Shown in pieces: positions 52,817 through 60,816 of a DNA stretch of 64,000 nucleotides. The position numbers were made by a program, and so were the translations under genes. Positions within the stretch are counted from its first letter, which is position 1. Every line of letters starts with the position of its first letter. Origin of the DNA: Cyclobacteriaceae bacterium (GTDB lineage: Bacteria > Bacteroidota > Bacteroidia > Cytophagales > Cyclobacteriaceae); the NCBI GenBank assembly GCA_013141055.1, contig JABFRS010000001.1, positions 1,860,001-1,924,000 on the forward strand, written 5' to 3'. Below the pieces are notes generated by a model. It was not told the origin of the DNA and ran no database searches. It saw only the letters and a program-made list of their open reading frames with translations.

Positions 52817-53188
52817 ATGAAAAACATCGTCATCTATTCATGCCTATTATTCCTCGCATTATTTCTTAATTCATGTGGTATCAACACTGCCGTTGTTGCT
52901 AACCTCAATCAAAACGCCACGGAGGTACACTTAGGCAGCAGCAATTTCAAGGTAGTTGATCAGATAAACGGAAGTGCTGAGGTGTCGTATGTATTTGCAA
53001 TTGGCGGCATTAATAAAAGGCAACTATACGAAAACGCGTATTCAGCGATGATGAAGAAAGCCAACTTACTGAACGCCTCCAAAGCTGTAATCAACGTGAT
53101 GACAGAGGAACACATAAGTGGGTTTGCCCCATTCTTTGTCAAAAGAACAATAACGGTGAGTGCCCAAGTAGTTGAATTTACGAGGTAA
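52817..53188 (+). CDS. Lipoprotein of the DUF6567-like type
   Basis: A protein of 123 residues with a lipoprotein signal (MKNIVIYSCLLFLALFLNSCGIN, mature Cys at 20). The mature part (NLNQNATEVHLGSSNFKVVD, GINKRQLYENAYSAMMKKAN, FVKRTITVSAQVVEF) resembles a small beta-alpha lipoprotein family common in Bacteroidetes; I give the DUF6567 name with moderate trust. It sits between the two paralogous outer-membrane genes. Confidence 0.65.
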   Translation: MKNIVIYSCLLFLALFLNSCGINTAVVANLNQNATEVHLGSSNFKVVDQINGSAEVSYVFAIGGINKRQLYENAYSAMMKKANLLNASKAVINVMTEEHISGFAPFFVKRTITVSAQVVEFTR

Positions 53189-53304
53189 GTTCAAAGAAAT
53201 GGGCTACGGATTATTTTTGGGATTGGCTTATTTATTAACCTAAATAAGTTATTTACTATACTTTACCAATTTAAGCTTGCAGTATCGTTTAACAAAAAAA
53301 GGAC

Positions 53305-53931
53305 ATGCAAAAGAAAATTTTATTCGTTGGTTTTTTATTAATGATGACAGGTCCGCTTCAAACTAAAGCGCAATATGCCAAAACAGACAGCACTTACAAA
53401 CGGTGGTTCGTTGGCAGCACTATATTTGTATTGGGTAATTTTGCCACCACAAACAGTCCCGAATTTGCTCAACTCAATTTAGGCTATCGTGTCACAGGTG
53501 AAGATGTAATTACATTAGAACTAAAAACCTGGAAATATGCCTGGCCGAATGGTATTCACCCATTTTTTAATAAATCATACGGAAAGGTAGAAGAAGAATT
53601 TCCAGGGTATATTCGTGAGTATGGCTTTTCAGTGGCTTACCAACGATTTTTGTGGAAAGGTTTATTCGTCGAACTTAATGTAATGCCTACTTGGCAGGAT
53701 TTTGTGAACTACAAAAGCAAAAAATTTGACAACGGTTTTCAGATTTTCAACACATACCGTATTGGTTATCACTTCAAACTTTTTAAAGACAGATTTTTTA
53801 TTCAACCATCAATTGCCATTACCCATCGTGCATATCACACAGAAATGCCTGATGGGTTTAAACAGTTGGATGATAAATGGCCTAAATTCATCATCGGAGA
53901 ACCGGGACTTCATTTTGGATACAATTTCTAA
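53305..53931 (+). CDS. Outer-membrane protein, tandem paralogue 2
   Basis: A protein of 208 residues, the same length as the paralogue at 52086, with signal peptide (MQKKILFVGFLLMMTGPLQT) and the same elements, ending EPGLHFGYNF. The region upstream carries the same GCAGTATCGTTT segment, 20-35 nt before the ATG. The pair has diverged mainly in the middle, so it is an old duplication. Function unknown. Confidence 0.65.
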   Translation: MQKKILFVGFLLMMTGPLQTKAQYAKTDSTYKRWFVGSTIFVLGNFATTNSPEFAQLNLGYRVTGEDVITLELKTWKYAWPNGIHPFFNKSYGKVEEEFPGYIREYGFSVAYQRFLWKGLFVELNVMPTWQDFVNYKSKKFDNGFQIFNTYRIGYHFKLFKDRFFIQPSIAITHRAYHTEMPDGFKQLDDKWPKFIIGEPGLHFGYNF

Positions 53932-53954
53932 AACTCGAAAAACTTCCTCCGCAT

Positions 53955-54151
53955 CTCCAGATCACTTCAAAAAATATAATTCTGTGATAAAGCCAATAGT
54001 GTATCATAGCATTGAAGAAAAGAAAATACTTGAAAGGAAGTTAATGGCAGCTATGCCGTGGAAGAAACGAGTGTTAGTATCAAATGCTCTGATGAAGATT
54101 TTTTTCATCTCTGGAAAGAAAGCGCGTCAGAAAAAATTAATACAATCTTAA
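53955..54151 (+). pseudogene. Possible remnant of a small gene
   Basis: After paralogue 2 a plus-strand frame without a good start reads SIEEKKILERKLMAAMPWKK, RVLVSNALMKIFF and stops. A one-base shift at a T run would continue it as HLWKESASEKINTIL. This looks like a broken small gene running into the convergent zeta-type gene; weak evidence. Confidence 0.2.
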
Positions 54152-54822
54152 AGCCTTCTTCCTCGTTTTCTTTTGGGTAGTTCCTCAGTTTTCGTACTTC
54201 GCGTTTGCTTTATTTTTATATCAACCGCCAGATTTTCCAGACTTTGCTTAAAATGTTGATTAAACCAGGAGATGCTAATATCAAATACCAAAAGAGCTCT
54301 TGCATTTTTGTCAAAGCTTGCAACCAATGCTGGCCTGACAGTTGAATTGAAAAATGAGTTGGTGGCAAAAAATGAAAGATTGTTTTTTACCCCTTTAATT
54401 CCTTCGTAAAAATTGAAGTAAATTGTTTCCAGTGGGATATCATGTCCGCCAAGACTGACCCGTGTCTTTACGCGTGATGCTGCAATAGTTGGATTATCTA
54501 AACCAAGATAGATAAGATTGACGTCGTAGCCCTTTTCTTTAAATTGATTTGCCAGATCCATCGTCAGACCTGATGAAAAATTTGTTTCGAATGCAAAATC
54601 CTTTCCTTCTGACATGGCAGTATCCCTGGCTTTTTCCAATGCCACAGGAACTCCACCTTTCAATCTTTCTGGATCAATGTCTGGATATTGCTTGCAAAGC
54701 TGTTCAAAAACCAGATCGCCATTGAAGATCGAAACATCAGCGGGAACAAGTGCGCGACCTAATGTTGTTTTTCCTGCACCATTAGGACCGGCTATAATAA
54801 AGAACCGAAGCTCCTTAGCCAT
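54148..54822 (-). CDS. Zeta-toxin-like P-loop kinase
   Basis: A protein of 224 residues of the zeta-toxin/predicted P-loop kinase class: Walker A GPNGAGKT at 12-19, VSIFNGDLVFEQL with the Asp36-region, then DFAFETNFSSGLTMDL and VNLIYLGLDNPTIAASRVKTR with the conserved Arg and a VSLGGHDIP loop. Zeta toxins phosphorylate UDP-N-acetylglucosamine; many chromosomal relatives have other substrates. It lies 9 nt after a 143-residue protein gene which may be its antidote. Confidence 0.82.
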   Translation of the reverse strand: MAKELRFFIIAGPNGAGKTTLGRALVPADVSIFNGDLVFEQLCKQYPDIDPERLKGGVPVALEKARDTAMSEGKDFAFETNFSSGLTMDLANQFKEKGYDVNLIYLGLDNPTIAASRVKTRVSLGGHDIPLETIYFNFYEGIKGVKNNLSFFATNSFFNSTVRPALVASFDKNARALLVFDISISWFNQHFKQSLENLAVDIKIKQTRSTKTEELPKRKRGRRL

Positions 54823-54831
54823 AAGATATTG

Positions 54832-55263
54832 TTACTTAGCCAATAGGTATGACCAGTAACCAGCCCCTGACGAAACAAGGTTCTTTATGAGCGTGTATTC
54901 TCCTTTGGTTGCGTCAAAATTTACGAGGTCTTCTGAACCATCCGGATTGGCACGTATGAATTGCGTTAGATCCGTGCTGCGACCATCTTTGTAAAACATT
55001 GGAATGCCCTTGCTAAAAGCGTCAGCGTATAATTTATCTGTAATTTTTTGAACCTCGGCTTCCGTCTCTGTCACAGTACGTCCGCTCGAAAGTATTGTTT
55101 CGTTTTTCAAGTCAACGACCTGTTGGGTATTTAGAAGATCTTCAATGATGCCGAAGAGTTCGGTGTCATTCTTTAATGATCTCTTTACCGCATTCAATTC
55201 CTCGACAGGAATAACCAGCCCCGAAAGAATTCCTGATTTATTTTTTAAGACTTTAACCTTCAT
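54832..55263 (-). CDS. Partner of the zeta-like gene, possible antidote
   Basis: A protein of 143 residues, charged, with LSGLVIPVEELNAVKRSLKN near the N-terminus and GAGYWSYLLAK at the C-terminus. No known family is recognised. It is first in a two-gene minus-strand unit with the zeta-like kinase (9-nt gap). This order, small unknown gene then zeta-like gene, is typical of toxin-antitoxin-like pairs. The start at 55263 (MKVKVLKNKSG) is preferred to one four codons earlier. Confidence 0.6.
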   Translation of the reverse strand: MKVKVLKNKSGILSGLVIPVEELNAVKRSLKNDTELFGIIEDLLNTQQVVDLKNETILSSGRTVTETEAEVQKITDKLYADAFSKGIPMFYKDGRSTDLTQFIRANPDGSEDLVNFDATKGEYTLIKNLVSSGAGYWSYLLAK

Positions 55264-55322
55264 TGAATGAACCATCTTATTTACAAATTTAAGTATTTTG
55301 AATTAGACATTTATGTCACGAT

Positions 55323-56558
55323 TTAAGCCGGTATTGCTGTTTCCGGCTGTAATGCAAGCTTACTTCTCAACGTCATCATGTCGTCACTTACCTTTCTGTC
55401 AAGGATTTTGGCGTAGTGCTGTGTTGTTTTAAGATTTCTGTGGCCTAGCATCTTAGAAACACTTTCAATAGGCACTCCATTTGTGAGCGTAACAGTCGTT
55501 GCAAAAGTGTGCCTGGCACAATGGAAGGTCAACTCCTTGTTAATCCCCAACACGCCAGTGATCTCTTTTAAATAAGAGTTCATTTTCTGATTGCTTAAGA
55601 TGGGTAGCGCAAGATCTTCGTTAATATATTTTATGTTGCCGTCGTATTTCATTATGATGTCAAGTGCAATTGGAAGTAAAGGAATTCTCGATGCAGTATC
55701 TGTTTTTTGCCTTTTTGTAGAAATCCATTTTTCACCATCAATGCCAACAATAATCTCTGTGCGTTTTAGTTTTTTAATGTCGGCATAGGCCAATCCCGTG
55801 AAGCAACTGAAAATAAAAATATCTTTAACAACGTCCAGCCGTTTGCTGGAGAACTGTTTCTTATAGATCAACTCGATTTCTTCTTTGGATAGATACTCTC
55901 TGGTAATTTCTTTTTTACTCATCTTATATCCAATGAATGGATCACGTTGAAGCCATCCATTCTTCATGCAGATATGAATGATCTTTTTAAGGTTGCTGAC
56001 GTATTTGATAGAAGTGTTGTGACTGCAATTTCTTACAGTCTTCAACCAGAACTCAAATTCAGTTGCGAACTCGTATGAAAGTTCGTTTATCTCAATGTCT
56101 GAGGTCTTGAATTTCCATTGTATAAATGATTCGGTATGACTCAAGACGGTTTCGTATCGTTCAAGTGTTCCTGGTGAGAAATCTTTATTGACTAATTCTG
56201 CAACTTGTTTGTTATGATAACGGAACACCTCTATAAGCATTTTTGACTTTTCGGTCTTGCCGTCAATTTTCTCTCGTAGCGCACCGACTGTGATAGGCTC
56301 ATTATTGGCGATCAATTGACGCTGCGCTTCGTAGACTCGTCCCTGAAGAGTGTCAAGGTGCGCATTGAGCGCCCTGGCATCTTCCTTGGTTCCGATGGCC
56401 CTCTCTGCTTCACCGTTCCATCGTAGGGGATTCCACTTTCTCTGTGTTGAGATCTCAGTTCGCTCACACCCTACACTTATTCTCATGTAGATAGGCAAAG
56501 CATTTTTCACAAAGGTCCTTGGCTTCTTGAAATAGAACAGCACACTGAATCGATTCAT
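55323..56558 (-). CDS. Tyrosine site-specific recombinase (integrase)
   Basis: A protein of 411 residues: N-terminal arm-binding domain (FYFKKPRTFVKNALPIYMRI), core-binding domain (GTLERYETVLSHTESFIQWK), and catalytic domain with the box HCARHTFATTVTL, GHRNLKTTQHYAKIL holding the nucleophile Tyr. The usual first Arg is replaced: FTGLAYADIKKL reads Ala where many recombinases have Arg, a substitution known for Bacteroidetes integrases such as that of CTnDOT. It lies 253 nt from the 3' end of tRNA-Ser, the classic place for an element end. It probably moved the DNA to its left. Confidence 0.93.
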   Translation of the reverse strand: MNRFSVLFYFKKPRTFVKNALPIYMRISVGCERTEISTQRKWNPLRWNGEAERAIGTKEDARALNAHLDTLQGRVYEAQRQLIANNEPITVGALREKIDGKTEKSKMLIEVFRYHNKQVAELVNKDFSPGTLERYETVLSHTESFIQWKFKTSDIEINELSYEFATEFEFWLKTVRNCSHNTSIKYVSNLKKIIHICMKNGWLQRDPFIGYKMSKKEITREYLSKEEIELIYKKQFSSKRLDVVKDIFIFSCFTGLAYADIKKLKRTEIIVGIDGEKWISTKRQKTDTASRIPLLPIALDIIMKYDGNIKYINEDLALPILSNQKMNSYLKEITGVLGINKELTFHCARHTFATTVTLTNGVPIESVSKMLGHRNLKTTQHYAKILDRKVSDDMMTLRSKLALQPETAIPA

Positions 56559-56810
56559 AACGTTTTTGTTTAAATGCATTTATAAAACTATAAGTGCAGT
56601 TACTTGCTTTCAAGATGTTCACCCTTTGAACCGGTTGAAAGTCAATTCGTTAGAAGAAATCTGGTGAGTCTTTTTTTGGCTTTCTGAGTACTCACCTGAT
56701 CACTCACCAATGGAACGCTATTGGTTGAATAATTTGATATGCCCCAGAAATGCAAAAAGCCTGAAATCTTTCGATTTGCAGGCTTTTGTCTTGTTTGATA
56801 CTGTTATCAG

Positions 56811-56897
56811 CAGAGGAGGAGGGATTCGAACCCCCGGAACCCGTGAAGGTTCTCCGGTTTTCAAGACCGGTGCAATAAACCGCTCTACCACTCCTCT
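56811..56897 (-). tRNA. tRNA-Ser (UGA anticodon)
   Basis: 87 nt on the minus strand. Acceptor arms AGAGGAG/CTCCTCT, a D arm beginning GTAGAGCGG, an anticodon stem CCGGT/ACCGG around CTTGAAA (anticodon TGA), a long variable arm (GAGAACC..GGGTTCC type) as in serine tRNAs, and a T arm with GGTTCGAATCC. CCA is not encoded. The 3' end faces the integrase gene, so this is a likely integration site. Confidence 0.93.
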
Positions 56898-57141
56898 GTT
56901 TCTCTTCCAAAACCTCCGGTTTATTAAGGTTCTGGCCATATTTTCTAAATACGGATTGCAAAAATAGCGCTTTGTTTTAATCCGGCAAAAAAGGCTTTGG
57001 TTCTTTTTACCAACTCATACACGGGCACTCTCCGTTCAGATCCGTACATCACTCCATCCCCATCATTCCAAAACAACTGCATTTGCTGCTTATAATTTCT
57101 GGCACAATTATTAATCCTACATTTAGAGTAAAATATTCTCC

Positions 57142-57492
57142 ATGAAAAAATATCAGCTCGGCGAGTTCGAGGAAGTCGTCATTCTCACCATTGGAATACT
57201 GAACAACGAAGCATACAGTGTTTCTATCAAGGATGAAATCGAATCACGACTTTCACGATCCGTCAGCATGGGTGCTCTTCATACCGCTCTCAAAAGACTG
57301 GAAGATAAAGGCTACCTCAAATCATACGCCGGTGAGGCAACGGAAGAAAGAGCCGGCAGACCCAAACGATATTTTGAGATCACTGCCATGGGAAAGAAGG
57401 CCATGCAGTATTCTAAAGAAACCCGCGATGAACTCTGGCGCGCGATTCCGAAAACAATTTTTCAAATGAACAGGCTGAACTATGAATCATAA
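57142..57492 (+). CDS. PadR family transcriptional regulator
   Basis: A protein of 116 residues with the PadR winged helix: LGEFEEVVILTIGILNNEAY, then VSMGALHTALKRLEDKGYLK and the wing GRPKRYFEITAMGKKAM. PadR repressors respond to small molecules. It overlaps the ABC permease gene by 11 nt, the usual Bacteroidetes arrangement of PadR next to an FtsX-like permease with a prefix domain, so it should control that gene. Confidence 0.93.
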   Translation: MKKYQLGEFEEVVILTIGILNNEAYSVSIKDEIESRLSRSVSMGALHTALKRLEDKGYLKSYAGEATEERAGRPKRYFEITAMGKKAMQYSKETRDELWRAIPKTIFQMNRLNYES

Positions 57493-60115
57493 GTCAGATC
57501 AGTCTCCGCCGGATATCTTCCTCAGGTTCTTCCGATGGTACTGTCATCCCAGGATGCAGGATTACATTGAAGGTGATCTCGTGGAGGTGCATCAACGTCG
57601 GATCAGGAAGTCAGGCAAAAGAAAAGCAGATATCCGATTCATCATCGACGTGCTCATGCTCTTCAGACCCGGCATCATCCGGCCAACGCAAACAAATATC
57701 AATCTAAACAACTATAGCATGTTCAGAAGCTACTTTAAAATTGGATGGAGAAACCTCGTTCGGAATAAAGGATACGCATTTATAAATATCGCAGGCCTGG
57801 CACTCAGCATGACGTGTGGTATTCTCATTTTCACATTTGTAAAGCTTCACCTGAGCTTCGACAATTTTCATAAAGACTCAGACAGGGTTTACAGAATTGT
57901 GACTGAGCTCCATCGTGATGATATCGCCTACCGAAGCAATGTCCCCTCTCCTCTTGGAGAAGCTTTTCGCAATGACTACACTTTTGGTGAAATCGTCGGT
58001 CGTGTCTATACCGAACGCGATGTACTGATTACATTAAGAGAGAAGGATGAAATATCCAGATTTAATGAAGCCGATGGTATTGCATTTACAGAACCTGCCT
58101 TCTTCGACATTTTTAATTTTCCATTGCTGCAGGGTGACAAAAGATCAGTATTAACAGAGCCCAACACTGCGATCATTACTGAAACAACCGCACGAAAATA
58201 CTTCGGCGATGAAGATCCGATTGGTAAAACATTCTGGCTGGCAAACCTTACTCCCTTTACTGTGACCGGTATCCTCAAAGACTTTCCTGAGAACACAGAT
58301 TTAAAGGCGGGAATGTTTGTCTCATGGTCTACACTCAAGACATACCTGCCAAGCTTTACGGATAATCGTGGCTGGGGAGGCATACGCGATGGCATGAAAT
58401 GCTACACGCTTCTTCGCCCAAATGTTTCTATTGAGCAGGTTGAAAGCATCATGCCTGCTTATGTAAAGCAGCATCGCCCGACAAGCAAGAATGTTCATCA
58501 TTACAAACTTCAGTCACTGGCTGATGTTCACTTCAATGCAAACTATGGCGGCGCAATGGAAAAACAGAATCTCTGGATTCTCTCTATCATCGGAGTATTT
58601 CTTATTGCCACAGCTTGTGTGAATTTCATTAACCTGGCAACCGCGCAGGCATTAAAACGCTCAAAAGAAGTTGGTGTCAGAAAGGTTTTAGGAAGTCTCA
58701 AAACCCAACTCTTCTGGCAGTTCATTTTTGAAACTGCGATCATTTCAGCGATAGGAATTACGGGAGCCTTTGTTCTTTCCTTCATGGTCATGCCTTATGC
58801 GAATGGTCTTTTTAATATCAACATGTCATTCAATCCATTCACGGATAGCATGCTGATCTATTTCATTCTTACGCTTGGAGTGGTGGTGACTTTCCTGGCG
58901 GGCTATTATCCTGCTCTGGTGCTTGCACAATTTCAACCCGTAACTGCATTGAAGGGAAAACTTACACAACACAATGTCGGTGGATTCAATACACGTCGTT
59001 CGCTGATCGTTTCTCAGTTTGCCATCTCTCAGGTTCTTATCATTGGGATGATTGTAGTGATTGATCAAATGCGATATGCACAGGAGTCTGACCTAGGATT
59101 TGACAAAGATGCAATCGTAATGGTTGCAACCGGGCGTGATCCAAAAGGAATCAATAGCAGGGAAGCTATAAAAAATGAAATCTCAAGAATACCAGGGGTT
59201 GAGAAGATCTCACTTTGCTTTACTGCGCCCGCGTCTGAAGATGACTGGGGTAACTCTATCATGTTCAATAATAGTTCCGAAGAAGTCAATTTCAGAACCA
59301 GCATCAAGTCTGCCGATGCCGATTACCTTTCAACATTTGGTTTGGAGTTGGCCGCAGGAAGAAATTTATCTCCTTCTGATACTGTGAGAGAAATGCTTGT
59401 TAATGAAGCCATGATCCGCAAGCTTGATCTCAAATCTCCTGAAGATGCTATCGGAAAGATAATTGCAGCAGATGGTGGTAGTATGACCGCTCCTATCGTT
59501 GGGGTTGTTGAAAATTTTCATGACAAATCCTTTCATGAAGAAATAAGTCCAATCCTCATCACTACTAACACTGAAGATTATGAAAGCTTCGCCGTAAAGT
59601 TAAATCTTGGGCAAGCACAATCAGTGTTACAGGAGATAGAAAAGATATGGACACAACAACATCCTGATCAGATCTTTCAATATGAATTTCTGGATGAAAG
59701 CATTGCAGAATTTTATAAAGCCGAGGCAACGATGCTCACATTAATTAAGACATTCTCATTCATTTCGATTTTCATCGGGTGTCTTGGCTTATATGGATTG
59801 GTGTCGTTCATGGTCACACAAAAATCCAAGGAGATCGGTGTACGCAAAGTGCTTGGCGGCAGCGTCGCTAATATCCTCTGGCTTTTCTGGAAAGAGTTTG
59901 CGCGTTTGGTCGTGATTGCATTCCTGATTGCTGCTCCTCTCGGGTGGTGGTTAATGAACACGTGGTTGCAAAACTTCCAGTTTCAAATTCAGATCGGCGT
60001 TTGGGTATTTCTGCTGGCGATTGGATTCTCTATAACCGTTGCCCTATTGACGGTCAGTTACCAGGTCATGAAGGCGGCACTCACAAACCCAGTTATGTCG
60101 CTGAGAATGGAGTAA
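57482..60115 (+). CDS. FtsX/MacB-type ABC permease with prefix domain
   Basis: A protein of 877 residues. The first 80 (HPRMQDYIEGDLVEVHQRRI) are the 'permease prefix' domain; then MFRSYFKIGWRNLVRNKGYA starts a MacB-like periplasmic unit (PNTAIITETTARKYFGDEDP) and FtsX membrane block (NLATAQALKRSKEVGVRKVL), and a second unit with YGLVSFMVTQKSKEIGVRKV follows. The membrane segments number about eight. No ATPase gene is adjacent. It likely exports peptides or lipids under PadR control; substrate unknown. Confidence 0.92.
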   Translation: MNHKSDQSPPDIFLRFFRWYCHPRMQDYIEGDLVEVHQRRIRKSGKRKADIRFIIDVLMLFRPGIIRPTQTNINLNNYSMFRSYFKIGWRNLVRNKGYAFINIAGLALSMTCGILIFTFVKLHLSFDNFHKDSDRVYRIVTELHRDDIAYRSNVPSPLGEAFRNDYTFGEIVGRVYTERDVLITLREKDEISRFNEADGIAFTEPAFFDIFNFPLLQGDKRSVLTEPNTAIITETTARKYFGDEDPIGKTFWLANLTPFTVTGILKDFPENTDLKAGMFVSWSTLKTYLPSFTDNRGWGGIRDGMKCYTLLRPNVSIEQVESIMPAYVKQHRPTSKNVHHYKLQSLADVHFNANYGGAMEKQNLWILSIIGVFLIATACVNFINLATAQALKRSKEVGVRKVLGSLKTQLFWQFIFETAIISAIGITGAFVLSFMVMPYANGLFNINMSFNPFTDSMLIYFILTLGVVVTFLAGYYPALVLAQFQPVTALKGKLTQHNVGGFNTRRSLIVSQFAISQVLIIGMIVVIDQMRYAQESDLGFDKDAIVMVATGRDPKGINSREAIKNEISRIPGVEKISLCFTAPASEDDWGNSIMFNNSSEEVNFRTSIKSADADYLSTFGLELAAGRNLSPSDTVREMLVNEAMIRKLDLKSPEDAIGKIIAADGGSMTAPIVGVVENFHDKSFHEEISPILITTNTEDYESFAVKLNLGQAQSVLQEIEKIWTQQHPDQIFQYEFLDESIAEFYKAEATMLTLIKTFSFISIFIGCLGLYGLVSFMVTQKSKEIGVRKVLGGSVANILWLFWKEFARLVVIAFLIAAPLGWWLMNTWLQNFQFQIQIGVWVFLLAIGFSITVALLTVSYQVMKAALTNPVMSLRME

Positions 60116-60132
60116 GGCGGGACGAGGAGAAA

Positions 60133-60591
60133 TCATCTGAGTTCTTCAAAGCCATACTTTCCATTCTCCCAAAACTGATCCAGTGCAATGATCCGTGGTT
60201 TAAAGAATGAGATCAGCTCAGGCCACTGATCTTTGTTGAATACCGAAGTATTGGGAAGCTCTTTATATATTCTACTGATCACTTTACCATTAACGTCAAT
60301 ATGAAGTTGCCAATCCCATTCTTCATAAAGTGCAGCATGAAGAATGCTTTTCATTTCTTTGAATTGTTGAAAATATAGTTCCTGTATTTCAGGATCACTA
60401 TGCTCAATTGAAATGTAGATGGCAGCGGAGTTCTGTTCAACATTCATCCGGAAATACACATCCTTTATACCCGTATGATAATTTATCCAGTTTACCCTGA
60501 CTCCCTCAGAAGAAGGTACCGGAACCATATACTTACCGAAAACGGTCCAGAATTCCTGTCGGATTCGGGAAGTCTCTTCACGATTGAACAT
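60133..60591 (-). CDS. DUF4268 domain protein
   Basis: A protein of 152 residues with the DUF4268 pattern: FWTVFGKYMVPVPSSEGVRV, WINYHTGIKDVYFRMNVEQN, ISIEHSDPEIQELYFQQF, LHAALYEEWDWQLHI, and SVFNKDQWPELISFFKPRII. The family is common in Bacteroidetes and has no established role. It converges with the ABC permease gene and is divergent from the M16 peptidase gene. Confidence 0.88.
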   Translation of the reverse strand: MFNREETSRIRQEFWTVFGKYMVPVPSSEGVRVNWINYHTGIKDVYFRMNVEQNSAAIYISIEHSDPEIQELYFQQFKEMKSILHAALYEEWDWQLHIDVNGKVISRIYKELPNTSVFNKDQWPELISFFKPRIIALDQFWENGKYGFEELR

Positions 60592-60816
60592 GGTTAATAT
60601 TAGTTCAATAAATTAAAACGAGGAAAAATTCAAATAAAAACAGACAGCAAAACTTTTTTTCATTTGCGATCATCTTCTTTTTATTCCGGTAATGTTGACT
60701 TGATTTTTCAGAATGTATTCTGAAGAAATCTTAATGACATTGCAATGTATTTTTTTTACTAGCTTGTACACTCTTACGTCGCACGATTAAATTATTAATC
60801 AACAAAAACCAACTTT

